DNA of 64,000 bases from Alphaproteobacteria bacterium (GCA_018654745.1 JABILA010000110.1:1-64000); one strand, 5' to 3'. Shown: positions 8,581 through 19,118, numbered from the stretch's first letter. Translations and numbers: made by a program. Notes: generated by a model from the sequence alone, not told the origin.

Positions 8581-9228
8581 ATGTCTCCAGAAGAATTTCA
8601 ATCTGCCAGCAATGTTTCACGTGAAACAATGGACCGGCTCAAGGTCTATGCCGGGCTGCTGATCAAGTGGCAGAAGGCCATAAATCTCGTAGGCAAGAAC
8701 ACACTGCCTGACCTGTGGCAGCGACACATGATGGACAGCGCCCAGCTGTTTGGCATCGCCCGGGAAATAGTGGAGGGCCGCGGCCCGGAGTCGCGATCAC
8801 TGGCAGATAGTGTCTGGCTTGACCTGGGGAGTGGTGCCGGGTTCCCTGGACTTGTACTGGCCATCATGGGTGTGGGCCAGGTTCATCTTGTTGAAAGCGA
8901 CGCCCGTAAATGCACGTTCATGCATGAAGTCGCGCGAGAGACGGGCGCGGATGTTGTAATTCACACCTGCCGTATTGAAAAACTTCAGGATAAGGCAGGC
9001 CAACCGGGTCAGGTTGACTTCATTTCCGCTCGCGCTTTGGCAAAAACGGATCAATTATTGTCATGGTCTGTGCCTTTTCGGTCACAAAATACAGTTTGTT
9101 TGTTCCCAAAAGGACAAGATGTTGATTTAGAGCTGGAAAATCTGCTAGAATTTGACAATTCCGTTATAAAGAAATGGCCAAGCCGCACACATTCCGAAAG
9201 CGTCGTATTACAAATATCGTCGCCCTGA
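8581..9228 (+). CDS. rsmG: 16S rRNA (guanine(527)-N7)-methyltransferase RsmG
   Basis: SAM-dependent methyltransferase (215 residues) that modifies G527 of 16S rRNA. The SAM-binding motif is WLDLGSGAGFPGLVLA, and the N-terminal YAGLLIKWQKAINLVGKN and RHMMDSAQL are characteristic. The N-terminal peptide NVSRET is encoded by a parS palindrome (8613-8628), so the DNA site is embedded in the reading frame. The gene is the middle member of mnmG-rsmG-parA-parB. Confidence 0.95.
   Translation: MSPEEFQSASNVSRETMDRLKVYAGLLIKWQKAINLVGKNTLPDLWQRHMMDSAQLFGIAREIVEGRGPESRSLADSVWLDLGSGAGFPGLVLAIMGVGQVHLVESDARKCTFMHEVARETGADVVIHTCRIEKLQDKAGQPGQVDFISARALAKTDQLLSWSVPFRSQNTVCLFPKGQDVDLELENLLEFDNSVIKKWPSRTHSESVVLQISSP
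8613..8628. promoter_or_regulatory. parS: parS centromere site 2, inside rsmG
   Basis: A second exact TGTTTCACGTGAAACA lies within the first codons of rsmG, encoding VSRET. It is 2.1 kb from site 1 and about 1.5 kb upstream of parB. The amino acids encoded here are constrained by the DNA site as well as by the protein. Confidence 0.95.
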
Positions 9229-9276
9229 GCTTTGGTTTTCCGGTTGCTTGCAGCAGCACGGACAAGGACCTGCAAA

Positions 9277-10143
9277 ATGACAGAGACAGAAATTATGGAT
9301 GATACCGTTGAGGTGCTTGAAGTGCTTGATGCCAACGAGGTACAGGAAACCACCAATGCCGGGCCGGGACCGCAAATTCTGGCCGTCGCCAATCAAAAGG
9401 GCGGCGTTGGCAAGACCACGACAACGATCAATCTGGCGACAGCGCTTGCCGCAGTTGGCTGCAAGGTTCTGATTGTCGATCTTGATCCGCAGGGAAATGC
9501 CAGCACCGGCCTCGGTGTGGACAGGGCCCAGCGCGAAACGTCCACATATGAAGTGCTGACTGGACTTGCCACACTTGAACAAGCAATGTTCCGCAGCCGT
9601 ATTCCCGGCCTTGATATAATTCCGTCGACGGTTGATCTCTCCGGCGCCGAGCTGGAACTGGTTGATGTCGAGAACCGCAGTTATCGTTTGCGCGATGCCA
9701 TGAAGGGATTTGTCGAGAAATATCAATATGTTCTGATTGACTGTCCGCCGTCGCTGGGCCTGCTGACCTTGAACGCCCTGACGGCCGCACATTCAGTTCT
9801 GGTGCCACTGCAATGCGAATTTTTTGCCCTCGAAGGTCTCAGCCAGTTGATCCGGACTATTGAACGGGTGAGTGTGGCTTTTAATCCTGAACTGCATATC
9901 GAAGGCGTCGTTCTGACAATGTTTGACAAGCGCAATAATCTTTCAGGTCAGGTTGCCAGTGATGTGCGGGAGTTTCTGGGCGACAAGGTCTACAAGACGG
10001 TCATCCCCCGGAACGTCAAGATTTCAGAAGCGCCATCCTATGGTAAGCCGGCGCTGCTTTATGATCATGAATGTGCGGGCAGCCGGGCTTATATCTCGCT
10101 TGCCAGTGAAATGTTGAAGCGGGATCGCAGCCGTGCAGCTTGA
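9277..10143 (+). CDS. parA: Chromosome-partitioning ATPase ParA
   Basis: ParA is a Walker-type ATPase that binds DNA nonspecifically and drives segregation of ParB-parS complexes. The deviant Walker A ANQKGGVGKTTTTINLA is preceded by an acidic extension of about 30 residues. VDLDPQGNASTGLG, LIDCPPSLGLLT and EFFALEGLSQL are all typical. The track extends it to a TTG at 9232; the ATG at 9277 has AAGGA upstream and gives a normal length of 288 residues. Its 3' end is close to or overlaps parB depending on the parB start. Confidence 0.95.
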   Translation: MTETEIMDDTVEVLEVLDANEVQETTNAGPGPQILAVANQKGGVGKTTTTINLATALAAVGCKVLIVDLDPQGNASTGLGVDRAQRETSTYEVLTGLATLEQAMFRSRIPGLDIIPSTVDLSGAELELVDVENRSYRLRDAMKGFVEKYQYVLIDCPPSLGLLTLNALTAAHSVLVPLQCEFFALEGLSQLIRTIERVSVAFNPELHIEGVVLTMFDKRNNLSGQVASDVREFLGDKVYKTVIPRNVKISEAPSYGKPALLYDHECAGSRAYISLASEMLKRDRSRAA

Positions 10144-10171
10144 AGAAACGACGGACGTTGAGGAAATAGTT

Positions 10172-11062
10172 ATGGCAGAAGACGGAAAACGCAAAAGCCT
10201 GGGTCGGGGACTGTCAGCCTTACTGGGCGATTCCCCGCCTGCGGCAAGCCCTACGGCTTCGTCGGAAGCGCCCGTCAAGGCGACCCGCGAAGTCTCCATC
10301 GACCAGTTGCGCCCCAATCCTTTCCAGCCGCGGCATCATTTTGCTGAAGACGACCTTGCGTCTCTGGAAGCTTCGATCCTTGAGCTTGGCATTTTGCAGC
10401 CTATTCTGGTCCGCCATGCCCGTGGCAGCGACACTGAATTTGAAATTATCGCCGGTGAACGTCGCTGGCGGGCTGCCCAACGTGCGCAACTGCACCAGGT
10501 ACCGGTTGTTGTGCGGGACATGGACGATGTTCAGGCCCTCGAAATTGCCATTGTTGAAAATGTACAGCGTTCTGATCTGTCTGCCCTGGAAGAGGGCGAT
10601 GGTTATCAACGTTTAATGGACGAATTTGGCCATACCCAGGAATATCTGTCCGGTGTTATTGGCAAAAGTCGCTCCCATATCGCCAATACCCTGCGTTTAC
10701 TGGGCTTGCCCCCCAAGGTAAAGGCCTTGATTGAAGATGGCAGTTTGTCTGCCGGTCATGGCCGCGCCTTGTTGGCAGCAACTGATCCCTGGGCCATGGC
10801 CAAAGTTGTTGTCAAAAAAGGCCTGAATGTCCGACAGGTCGAAAAGCTGGTCAAAAAAGAGGGCTCAGGTCAAAAAGCCAGCCGTCACCAGCCCATGCCC
10901 GGCAAGGATGCCGATACCCTGGCCCTGGAAGCCAATATTTCGGCAGCACTTGGTCTGAAGATCGATATTGATCACAAAGGCGAAAGTGGCGGACAGGTCC
11001 ATATCCAGTACCAGACGCTGGAACAACTGGACGAGATTTGTCGTCGACTCTCAACAGATTAA
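10172..11062 (+). CDS. parB: Chromosome-partitioning protein ParB (CTPase)
   Basis: ParB loads on parS, hydrolyses CTP and spreads as a clamp; two parS sites lie just upstream. The protein starts MAEDGKRKSLGRGLSALLGD, the ParA-stimulating N-terminus. IDQLRPNPFQPR, LGILQPILVR and the CTP-binding GERRWRA (about residue 95) follow, then the helix-turn-helix around GKSRSHIANTLRLL and a C-terminal dimer domain. The track uses GTG 10133, overlapping parA by 11 bases; ATG 10172, preceded by GAGGAAATAG, gives the conserved start. Confidence 0.95.
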   Translation: MAEDGKRKSLGRGLSALLGDSPPAASPTASSEAPVKATREVSIDQLRPNPFQPRHHFAEDDLASLEASILELGILQPILVRHARGSDTEFEIIAGERRWRAAQRAQLHQVPVVVRDMDDVQALEIAIVENVQRSDLSALEEGDGYQRLMDEFGHTQEYLSGVIGKSRSHIANTLRLLGLPPKVKALIEDGSLSAGHGRALLAATDPWAMAKVVVKKGLNVRQVEKLVKKEGSGQKASRHQPMPGKDADTLALEANISAALGLKIDIDHKGESGGQVHIQYQTLEQLDEICRRLSTD

Positions 11063-11108
11063 ATTATAAAGCAATATCAATAACTTAAATTAGGCAAGAG
11101 GTGAGATT

Positions 11109-12113
11109 ATGTCCGGAAGGTACCGATTATTTGGCTCTCTGGGCTCACCCTATTCGCGGAAAATGCGCTCAATCATGCGCTATCGTCGCCTGCCACATGA
11201 CTGGGTGTTGCGGACGGAACGCAACCGGGATGAGATCGCACACCTGAAACCGGCACTTGTTCCGGTTCTGCAATATCCTGACAGCGATCAGATGAAAAAT
11301 GATTCAACGCCGCTCGCTTATGACCTCGAAGGCCGTCATGCAGGGCGCAGCATTATGCCGGATGATCCCTGTCATGCGTTCTTCAGTCATTTGATCGAGG
11401 ATATGGCGGATGAATGGTTGACCAAGGCCATGTTCCATTATCGCTGGACCTATGCAGCGGATATTGAATATGCCAGTCACTGGATTGCCGATGACAGTTT
11501 CCCGGACCATTTCGGTGAAGATCGCGAATCAATGGCCAACATGTTTGGCGAACGCCAGGTAGGCCGCATGCCCATGGTCGGCTGCACACCTGAAAATGCG
11601 CCGGTAATCGAAGCCAGTTATCTGCGCCTCCTCGCGTTGCTGGAAAGTCATGTTGGTTTGCACAGCTATCTTTTTGGCAGCAGACCAGCTCTGGCGGATT
11701 TTGGATTGTTCGGGCAGTTGATCGTCCTGGCCACCGACCCGACACCAATGGATTTGATGCGCAAACATGCGCAACGCACGGAAGACTGGTTACGACAACT
11801 GGATGACGCATCCGGAATAGAGGGGGATTGGCTGTCGCCGGAAGATCAGTTACCGGATGCGACGCACGGTATTTTGAGCATGGCCGCCGACATTTATTTA
11901 CCTTTCCTCAGCGCCAACGCCGACGCTGCAAAGACCGGCGCAGAAAGCTTTTCACTGAAGATAATGGGTATGCCGTATGCCCAGGACACATTCGGTTATC
12001 AGGTTAAATGCCTGACAGATTTGCGTCAGCGATTTGCGGCGTTAACAGACGAGCCCCGGAAACGCGCAACAGACATCCTTGAAAGCTGTGGCGCAATATC
12101 CTATCTGGTTTAG
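11109..12113 (+). CDS. Glutathione S-transferase family protein
   Basis: A 334-residue protein whose first 80 residues look like a GST N-terminal thioredoxin fold (YRLFGSLGSPYSRKMRSIMRYRRLPHDWV, then VPVLQYPDS). A GST_C-like helical region follows, containing SYLFGSRPALADFGLFGQL. It is longer than ordinary GSTs (about 210 residues) and belongs to the extended GST-like proteins seen in alphaproteobacteria. The substrate is unknown. It is downstream of parB by 46 bases and converges with holA, the stops being 23 bases apart. Confidence 0.75.
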   Translation: MSGRYRLFGSLGSPYSRKMRSIMRYRRLPHDWVLRTERNRDEIAHLKPALVPVLQYPDSDQMKNDSTPLAYDLEGRHAGRSIMPDDPCHAFFSHLIEDMADEWLTKAMFHYRWTYAADIEYASHWIADDSFPDHFGEDRESMANMFGERQVGRMPMVGCTPENAPVIEASYLRLLALLESHVGLHSYLFGSRPALADFGLFGQLIVLATDPTPMDLMRKHAQRTEDWLRQLDDASGIEGDWLSPEDQLPDATHGILSMAADIYLPFLSANADAAKTGAESFSLKIMGMPYAQDTFGYQVKCLTDLRQRFAALTDEPRKRATDILESCGAISYLV

Positions 12114-12136
12114 ATAAACAGTTATATTTCAATGAC

Positions 12137-13180
12137 TTACCGCTTGCGCCCGCTTGACGTTCCTTGTCGAGCGGCCTGGGCAACCCGCATTAATGAACGT
12201 CCGAGGATAGCCCAGTCAGGTAAATCGGTTGATTTACAGTCGAGCTCGGTCTCCGTCAAAATTTCCATCGCCGTGGACAATGTCGCGGGTCGCCAGATCC
12301 CTAACTGGCGGCGAAAAGCATCCTGGGTTTTGTAAAAAACCGGTGGACGTAACGTCGCCATGGCGGCGTTTGCGTTCATGCCGGATTGCATGGCACCGGC
12401 GGCAAGATGCAGGCGGTGAAAATATCTTTGCACGGCACGCACGATCATTACCGCCGCATCTCCGTTTGCCTGACATCGACGCAATGCTGTATCGAGCGTC
12501 ACATAATCTCCGCCAGCTGTTGCGATGGTCACGTCATCCATGGACGTCGCCGCACCATCGCCGACACAGGCTTCGGCATCCTGCAGACTGACGCGTGCAC
12601 CGGGCTCGACATACAGCACAATCTTTTCCAGCTCTCGCCGTGTTACCTGACGATCACCGCCAAGATTTGAAGACAGATAATCCAGCGCCGCCGGATCAAC
12701 CGTCAATCCGGCCTCGCTCAACATCTGGCGGATGGTGCTTTCGAGGCCGACACCTTCATCAACATAACAGGGCAGGGCTGCAGCAATATTGGCTTTTTCA
12801 AAACAGGTTCTGAGTTTCGCCCGGGCCTGCAGTTCACCGGCTTCAACAACGATCAGGGCATCGCCACCGGGGTGATCAAAAAAATCGACGAAGCGATCGG
12901 CAATATCATTACCGGCACCGCGGATACGAATGACACGGCGACCACCGCCAAAGGCAATGGCGGCGGCTTCGTCCGACAACAAGGCCGGATCATCTTTCAA
13001 TCTTTTTGGTGTCAGTTCGACGACGCGGAAGGTGTCCCGCATATCATCGACAACCGATTTGCAGAGCAGCACAGCCCGTTCACTGATCGCCCCCTGGTCC
13101 GGACCATAAACCAGGATGGCACGTACTTCGGGATTGGGGGCACGGACAAATGCTTCGACCTGACGGGCAGCGATTTTCAT
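12137..13180 (-). CDS. holA: DNA polymerase III subunit delta
   Basis: The delta subunit opens the sliding clamp within the clamp-loader complex. The 347-residue protein begins MKIAARQVEAFV and contains AILVYGPDQGAISERA, a degenerate P-loop as expected for delta. LEREL-like 'TRRELEKIVLYV' and the C-terminal RAVQRYFHRLHLA follow. It is third in the minus-strand operon leuS-lptE-holA, a conserved order in proteobacteria, with a gap of 33 bases after lptE. Confidence 0.93.
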   Translation of the reverse strand: MKIAARQVEAFVRAPNPEVRAILVYGPDQGAISERAVLLCKSVVDDMRDTFRVVELTPKRLKDDPALLSDEAAAIAFGGGRRVIRIRGAGNDIADRFVDFFDHPGGDALIVVEAGELQARAKLRTCFEKANIAAALPCYVDEGVGLESTIRQMLSEAGLTVDPAALDYLSSNLGGDRQVTRRELEKIVLYVEPGARVSLQDAEACVGDGAATSMDDVTIATAGGDYVTLDTALRRCQANGDAAVMIVRAVQRYFHRLHLAAGAMQSGMNANAAMATLRPPVFYKTQDAFRRQLGIWRPATLSTAMEILTETELDCKSTDLPDWAILGRSLMRVAQAARQGTSSGRKR

Positions 13181-13213
13181 GGAGAGAGTATAGGGGAGCG
13201 CAAGCGAAAAGGA

Positions 13214-13729
13214 TCAGGAAGATTTGGTTCGGCGTGAGAAAAAGACGCCAAGCCGTGTTCGTAATTCTTCAGCCACATCTTGTGCAGCCCGACGTTCGGC
13301 GTCCTGACGCGCGATCAGGGTGGCGTATTCGCTGGTGATCACATTGTAAACGGCGATGGATCTGGCGACGCCAACAAAGACCTTTTTGTTTGTCGAAAGA
13401 TCAACAAGCGTAAAATTCGATGTCAGTGTGAGATTATAACGCGTGGCACTTTCATCCTGGGCGAGGGCGGTGCCGACGCTGGACAAGGACAATTTCACAT
13501 TCAGCTGATACCTGTTCTGGGCGCCCTGACCGCGCGGTGTCAGATATTCGACAAGCTGGTTGCGCACCAATTGCCCGAGCCGATCAGGGATGGGCGCGAC
13601 CCGGATGGTTGCCAACTCCCCCTGCGGATCAGAGAGCCCGGAAGGGTCTGTTCCATACAGCGGTTTGAACCCACACGCTGCGAGGGCGGTCAGCAGGATC
13701 AGTGTTGCAAGAGTTCTAGACAACCACAT
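13214..13729 (-). CDS. lptE: LPS assembly lipoprotein LptE
   Basis: LptE plugs the LptD barrel in the outer membrane during lipopolysaccharide export. From the ATG at 13729 the 171-residue product has a lipoprotein signal [13 protein letters not shown] followed by GFKPLYG, the LptE hallmark. The track's longer frame (start 13888) runs 53 residues into leuS and is rejected. The chosen start overlaps the leuS stop by 14 bases, indicating translational coupling. Confidence 0.88.
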   Translation of the reverse strand: MWLSRTLATLILLTALAACGFKPLYGTDPSGLSDPQGELATIRVAPIPDRLGQLVRNQLVEYLTPRGQGAQNRYQLNVKLSLSSVGTALAQDESATRYNLTLTSNFTLVDLSTNKKVFVGVARSIAVYNVITSEYATLIARQDAERRAAQDVAEELRTRLGVFFSRRTKSS

Positions 13730-16292
13730 TGACGATCCGGTTCGGGACCACAATAACCTTGCGGATCTCCCGATCTCCAATGGCAGATTGCACAGTTGCC
13801 AGCGCCAGGGCTGCTTCTTGTACCAGACCCTGGTCGGCATCTTTTGCAACATCAATGGTGCCGCGCATTTTGCCCGCAACCTGAACACCGATGGTAATGG
13901 TGTCTTCTTCAGCCAGCTCGGCGATGACCGTTGGCCAGGGTGTATCAGCCAGCAAGACGGTGTGCCCCAAACGTTGCCACATTTCTTCCGCCAGGTGCGG
14001 CATCATGGGGCCAACGACCTGAACCAGAATGGTCAGCGCTTCTCTCAGGGCTGCGTTATCGACATCGCTTTCCGGTTTGAAGGCACTTGCCGTATTGGTG
14101 AATTCATAGATCCGGGCAACGGCGCGGTTAAAGCGAAACTTCTCAACATCATCTGTGATACCGGCCAGCATGCGATGGGTTTCCCCGCGCAAGGCGTTGC
14201 CTGTGGCACTCAGATCTGCGGAAATTTCATCGCCTTCCGGCAACTGATCCAGAACACCTTCAAACAATCGCCACAAACGTTGGGTGAAGCGCCATGCACC
14301 GGCGGCACCGGAATCCGTCCATTCCAGATCTCGCTCGGGCGGGCTGTCGGACAGCATAAACCAGCGCGCTGTATCGGCGCCGTATTCGTTGATAATGGAG
14401 CTTGGATCGACCACGTTCTTTTTGGATTTTGACATCGATTCAGATCGGCCAATTTTGACCGGTGCGCCGCTTTCTTTCAGACTGGCAGCACCGCCATTGC
14501 CAAAAACAACTTCTTCCGGATAGAGCCACTGACCGGCTTCATCCTTATAAGTCTCATGACAAACCATGCCTTGCGTAAACAAACCCTGGAACGGTTCATC
14601 GACAGACAGGTGTCCACATTTTTTCATGGCGCGGGTGAAAAAGCGTGAATACAGCAGATGTAAAATCGCGTGTTCGATGCCGCCAATATACTGATCTACC
14701 GGCAGCCAGTAATCGACTGCGGATTTGTCTACGGGCTGATCAACACGCGGCGAACAGAAGCGGGCGAAGTACCATGAGCTGTCGACGAAAGTATCCAGCG
14801 TGTCGGTTTCGCGTGTCGCAGCCTTGCCGCATGTCGGGCAGTCGACGTGTTTCCAGGTCGGATGTTCATCCAGCGGATTGCCAACCGTATTAAAGACAAC
14901 ATCGTCCGGCAGCACGATTGGCAGGCTCTCTTTCGGTGCCGCAACCGGACCGCAATCGGGGCAATGAATAATCGGGATTGGACAGCCCCAATATCGCTGC
15001 CGCGAGACACCCCAGTCACGCAAGCGGAAGTTTACAGTACGCTCGGCATCGTGGGATTTTTCCAGACGACTGGCGACCTCATCCTTGGCGGCGGGCACCT
15101 CCATACCATCAAGGAAATCGGAATTGATCAGCAAGCCGTCGCCGGTATATGCTTCGGTCCCGATTTCTATGGTCGCCGGATCAACCCCCTTGGGGCCGAC
15201 AACGGGCACCACAGGCAAGCCATACTTTCGGGCAAAATCCAGATCGCGTTGATCGTGCGCCGGGCAGCCAAAAATGGCGCCCGTGCCATATTCCATCAGG
15301 ACGAAGTTGGCGATGTAAACTGGCAGGTCTTCGCCGCCAAACGGATGGGCCGCTTTCAGGCCGGTATCAAAGCCGCGTTTTTCGGCGGTCTCAATGGCTT
15401 CTTCGGTGGTGCCGCTGCGATGACACTCGGCAATGAATTCCGCTGCGGCCGGATTGTTGCCAGCGACTTCACCCGCCAGGGGATGATCCGGTGACAGGGC
15501 CATGAAACTTGCGCCAAATAATGTGTCGGGCCGTGTCGTGTAAATCTCCAGGCCGTCGTCGCGATCTTTCAGCTCAAACTTCAGGGACAGGCCTTCGGAC
15601 CGGCCTATCCAGTTCTGTTGCATCAGGCGAACACGTTCGGGCCAGCGATCAAGACCGTCCAGGGCTTCCAGCAATTCGTCTGCATATTCGGTGATCTTGA
15701 AAAACCATTGCGACAGCAACCGCTTTTCAACTTCAGCACCGGATCGCCAACCCTTGCCGTCGATGACCTGTTCGTTTGCCAGAACGGTATTGTCGACCGG
15801 GTCCCAGTTGACCCAGCTTTCACGCCGATAGGCGAGGTCATGTTCAAACAGATCCACAAACAAGGCTTGTTGATGTTTGTAATAGCCGGGATGACAGGTG
15901 GCGATTTCACGCGACCAGTCAAGCGACAAGCCCATGATCTTCAATTCCGACTTCATATTTTCGATGTTGGAATAAGTCCACTCAGCGGGATGAATGCCTT
16001 TGTCTCTGGCGGCATTTTCAGCAGGCAGTCCAAAGGCATCCCAGCCCATGGGATGCAATACGTTGAACCCTTGCGCTTTTTTATAGCGTGCGACAACGTC
16101 ACCCAGAGTGTAGTTGCGAACGTGGCCCATGTGGATACGTCCCGATGGATAGGGAAACATTTCCAGCACGTAATATTTGGGTTTGTCGGGGTCTTCCGAC
16201 ATTTCAAAGGTGCGGTTTTCCGCCCAGGTGGCTTGCCACTTCTGTTCGGTTTCGCGAGCGTTATATTTTACGTTGGCGGTATCGCGCGCCAT
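13716..16292 (-). CDS. leuS: Leucyl-tRNA synthetase
   Basis: Class I aminoacyl-tRNA synthetase charging tRNA-Leu. The 858-residue protein carries the HIGH-type motif [17 protein letters not shown] and the zinc-binding cysteines HCPDCG and DCPTCG. The CP1 editing domain has the [10 protein letters not shown] motif, and the KMSKS-type loop is [10 protein letters not shown] (about residue 620). Length is normal. An AGGAAT ribosome site precedes ATG 16292. First gene of leuS-lptE-holA. Confidence 0.98.
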   Translation of the reverse strand: MARDTANVKYNARETEQKWQATWAENRTFEMSEDPDKPKYYVLEMFPYPSGRIHMGHVRNYTLGDVVARYKKAQGFNVLHPMGWDAFGLPAENAARDKGIHPAEWTYSNIENMKSELKIMGLSLDWSREIATCHPGYYKHQQALFVDLFEHDLAYRRESWVNWDPVDNTVLANEQVIDGKGWRSGAEVEKRLLSQWFFKITEYADELLEALDGLDRWPERVRLMQQNWIGRSEGLSLKFELKDRDDGLEIYTTRPDTLFGASFMALSPDHPLAGEVAGNNPAAAEFIAECHRSGTTEEAIETAEKRGFDTGLKAAHPFGGEDLPVYIANFVLMEYGTGAIFGCPAHDQRDLDFARKYGLPVVPVVGPKGVDPATIEIGTEAYTGDGLLINSDFLDGMEVPAAKDEVASRLEKSHDAERTVNFRLRDWGVSRQRYWGCPIPIIHCPDCGPVAAPKESLPIVLPDDVVFNTVGNPLDEHPTWKHVDCPTCGKAATRETDTLDTFVDSSWYFARFCSPRVDQPVDKSAVDYWLPVDQYIGGIEHAILHLLYSRFFTRAMKKCGHLSVDEPFQGLFTQGMVCHETYKDEAGQWLYPEEVVFGNGGAASLKESGAPVKIGRSESMSKSKKNVVDPSSIINEYGADTARWFMLSDSPPERDLEWTDSGAAGAWRFTQRLWRLFEGVLDQLPEGDEISADLSATGNALRGETHRMLAGITDDVEKFRFNRAVARIYEFTNTASAFKPESDVDNAALREALTILVQVVGPMMPHLAEEMWQRLGHTVLLADTPWPTVIAELAEEDTITIGVQVAGKMRGTIDVAKDADQGLVQEAALALATVQSAIGDREIRKVIVVPNRIVNVVV

Positions 16293-16358
16293 TACTCTAT
16301 TCCTGTGATTAACGGTTGAAGCATTTTCGCTAGCCGGAAATGTGGGTCGAAAAGCCCT

Positions 16359-16925
16359 TTATTTGGTATCGGCCGTCGCAACATGAAGTTGCCGGGCGCG
16401 GGTCAGGATCGCGTCTTCCAGCTCAGTCGGTGTGGTTGAGGCAACGGCAGCATCATTCCATGCAGCTGTTTGTGTTATGCGGGTCTGGCGAAAGACGGTG
16501 ACTTTCAATCCATCTGCCCGCAACTTGCGATCAAGGATATAGACCGTCATCTTGAAACGCTCCAGCGGCGACGCCGGTGGGGAATACCAGTCTGTTATGA
16601 TCACGCCGCCAAAAGGATCAGCGGACGATAGTGGCATAAATGAAATGGTGTCCAGCGATGCCCGCCACAGAAACGTATTGACGCCAATACCGGCAGGGCC
16701 GCTGCTTTCTGTCGTATTGCCCAGAATGCTAATGCCTTCGCCGCCAAACACGCGCCCGGCTTCCGACTGCTCGCGCTCACTCTGGTTTTTTGCCAGACCT
16801 TCCGTGTTTTCGGTCTTGATGCCGGAACAGGCAGACAACAGAAGAACTGTCGCCATAACAACAAGCGTTGTCAGGGGGCGAAATTCATATCCGGATTTGG
16901 CGACAGAGGTACGGGTCGTGGGCAA
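16359..16925 (-). CDS. DUF3576 family lipoprotein
   Basis: A predicted outer- or inner-membrane lipoprotein upstream of leuS. The hydrophobic stretch LTTLVVMATVLLLSAC ends in a lipobox cysteine, followed by a linker and the DUF3576 domain (NTFLWRASLDTISFMPLSSADPFGGVI, TDWYSPP). Function unknown. The track starts at 17030 with a TTG and a nonconserved N-terminus. I prefer the TTG at 16925, which has AGGA nine bases upstream and leaves a basic n-region; length is then 188 residues. The start remains uncertain. Confidence 0.8.
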   Translation of the reverse strand: MPTTRTSVAKSGYEFRPLTTLVVMATVLLLSACSGIKTENTEGLAKNQSEREQSEAGRVFGGEGISILGNTTESSGPAGIGVNTFLWRASLDTISFMPLSSADPFGGVIITDWYSPPASPLERFKMTVYILDRKLRADGLKVTVFRQTRITQTAAWNDAAVASTTPTELEDAILTRARQLHVATADTK

Positions 16926-17056
16926 AACAAAATTCCTGAAATCTATAATTGGCGCGAATGTTAGCCTTGTTCCTGACTTTATCAACGATTTTGACAAAAA
17001 TAACCACTCTCGAATGCAAAGAGGGACCAAAAATCATTAAAGATGTAAATTCCAGC

Positions 17057-18613
17057 CTAACTATTGCGTCCTGCAAAGGCGGCGGCCAATGGCTGCAGGA
17101 TGTTGGCATAGGGCTCCCACGCCCTCAGTGATGTGGTGTATACCGGGGATCTGATCTGTACGGAACTGGCCGTCCGAACCGCGCGCTTGTTTTTGTGGAA
17201 GTCCAGGCAGTCGGGGTCCCATGGCACACCGCAATAGTCCAGTAAACGCCGCGTTTGCCCTTCCTGGTCGGCAGTCATTTCTTCATAGGCAAGCTCAAGG
17301 AAACCACCAGGGCAAGTCTTTCGCCAGTGATCCATAAGCTTTTCACTGGCCTCAAAATAGCGGATCAGCTCTTCCTGGCTGGATGTATGATAGTTTCCTT
17401 CCCGAAACGGTGTCTTAAAGTTGGACCAGGCGCAATCCATCAGGTTGCGTTTGCAATAAATGATCAAGGCATCCGGCCAAAGACGCTTGATCAGGCCGAT
17501 ATACAGAAAGTTCTGTGGCGTTTTATCGATAACATAGGGTGCTGCGGGAACTGTTTCGGCCAGAATTTCGAGAATGCTCTTCGAGATAAAGGCAAAATCC
17601 TTTTCTTTCCAGAACGGCAGACCGTCTGGATATCTCCTGTTACGAGGGTCCGCCATTTTTGTCAGGGAAATATCAATTGAGCCTCTTTCCCCGGCACCGC
17701 CAATCAAGTGGTGATGAGACAATATCTGTTCTATCAGCGTTGTCCCTGACCTTGGCAGACCCAGAACAAAAATGGGTTGCTGTTTTCCCAGCGGTGCAGG
17801 CGTTTCGGTTTTGATGAACGAGGCCGTCAGAACTTTTGAGATTTCTGCCATGTAGTCTTCGTCTGTCGACACATCATATTGGTAGCACTGTCGGCGACGC
17901 TGATTGGCCAGCACAAGATATTCGCCTGCCTTCTCCGTATCGCCGCGTTGTTCGAAGGTTCGAAACAGGGCATAGGCGATCTGGTCCCCTTCAAGCGGTG
18001 TCTCTAATTGTGCGGCCAGAACTTTTTGCATGACGACAATGTCTTCGTCGCTGATATCCTTGTCCATTTCCGCCAACATGATCCAACTACCACCATGTGC
18101 TGGCGAAAGCGTTACGGAGCGCCGCAAATGAACGATTGCCTTGTCAAAATCGCCATGGTTCATCAGCAACGTGCCAATCAGATTTTGCAGGCCGGCGTCT
18201 TCGGGTTCCAGTTCACCCAGCTGTTGATAAACGTCCAGGGATTTTGTCAGCTGGTCCTGATCACGAAGCAGCTTCGCCAGATTTCGCAATGCCCGGTGGT
18301 TCCGGGGGTTTGACCTGATTGCCGTTTCAAAGGCTTTTGTGGCTTGTCCGACCCTGCCTTCTCCAAGATAAAGAACACCCAGGGTGTTATTCGAATCGCT
18401 GTGGTTCGGATCCAGTTTCAGCGCCTTGGCCAGAAATTTTCGGGCCGACGTCGTGCGATCACTTCTGATGCTGGCGTATGCCGCCAGGTGCAAAAGCTCT
18501 ATGTCACGTGGGCTTTTCTTGAGAACTTTCCTGAAAGCAAGAACAGCAGAATCCGGGTCCCCGCGCTCAAGCGCGTCCAGTCCGACTTGTGTCAGATCTC
18601 TCAGGTTTGACAA
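17057..18613 (-). CDS. TPR-repeat sulfotransferase
   Basis: A 518-residue two-domain protein. Residues 1-240 form tandem TPR helices (for example NTLGVLYLGEGRVGQATKAFETAI). Residues 280-510 are a PAPS-dependent sulfotransferase domain with the 5'-phosphosulfate loop VLGLPRSGTTLIEQIL (about 283-298) and the downstream IYCKRNLMDCAWSNF, a plausible 3'-phosphate-binding segment. TPR-sulfotransferases of this kind resemble tyrosylprotein- and glycan-sulfotransferases, but the acceptor is unknown. A second sulfotransferase and a PAPS-forming kinase lie within 6 kb. Confidence 0.85.
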   Translation of the reverse strand: MSNLRDLTQVGLDALERGDPDSAVLAFRKVLKKSPRDIELLHLAAYASIRSDRTTSARKFLAKALKLDPNHSDSNNTLGVLYLGEGRVGQATKAFETAIRSNPRNHRALRNLAKLLRDQDQLTKSLDVYQQLGELEPEDAGLQNLIGTLLMNHGDFDKAIVHLRRSVTLSPAHGGSWIMLAEMDKDISDEDIVVMQKVLAAQLETPLEGDQIAYALFRTFEQRGDTEKAGEYLVLANQRRRQCYQYDVSTDEDYMAEISKVLTASFIKTETPAPLGKQQPIFVLGLPRSGTTLIEQILSHHHLIGGAGERGSIDISLTKMADPRNRRYPDGLPFWKEKDFAFISKSILEILAETVPAAPYVIDKTPQNFLYIGLIKRLWPDALIIYCKRNLMDCAWSNFKTPFREGNYHTSSQEELIRYFEASEKLMDHWRKTCPGGFLELAYEEMTADQEGQTRRLLDYCGVPWDPDCLDFHKNKRAVRTASSVQIRSPVYTTSLRAWEPYANILQPLAAAFAGRNS

Positions 18614-19118
18614 TTATTGTTACTCCAGACGACCCGACCAATTGAAACTGGATCCGGGGGATGCACAAGCAAAGGGTTAACTCGGGACCCTACTTAAACT
18701 TGAATAATACTATGCTTTTACAAACGCAACAAATAGCCGGGGCAGCATCTGGTTTCCTGCAACGTGCAGGCCAGGAGCACATTTGAACTCAAATATAGTG
18801 TGAATTCAACAATTGTTGTATCCTGACAAAATCTCTCCAAAACGTGCAGTGTGGCAATATCGACACAGTAGTGCAAAAAACACGCAGCGATCCCTTTAAG
18901 CTGTTGATAATCATCCAATCTTGCCGCTACACTCCTAGCCACTCGTAGTCAGGGGAGTCGCCGTTCGCGAATGCCGCTGTCTAAATACGAAATTATAGCG
19001 GAAAGTTCCGGTTTGATTTCCATTTTTACACTGACTGTGACTGCAAGCTGCAAGCAGGCTAATAAAATAACCCGTTTGCATTCAAACAAAATGTCTTTTG
19101 TATGAGAGGGAAGACCTA
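18614..19118. other. Intergenic region upstream of the porin, no gene seen
   Basis: About 500 bases, more A/T-rich than the neighbours, without a credible ORF; the 74-codon minus-strand ORF at 18718-18942 has no recognisable features. It contains a perfect 12-bp palindrome CAACAATTGTTG (18807-18818), which could be a regulator site. It presumably carries the porin promoter and a long 5' leader; I could not assign -35/-10 boxes with confidence. Confidence 0.5.

Noticed and set aside
13730-13888. N-terminal extension of lptE in the ORF track
   Set aside because: It lies inside leuS on the same strand in another frame and precedes a clear lipoprotein signal peptide starting at 13729.
18718-18942. 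74-codon minus-strand ORF in the porin upstream region
   Set aside because: No Shine-Dalgarno, no recognisable domain, and it sits in a region expected to hold the porin promoter and leader.
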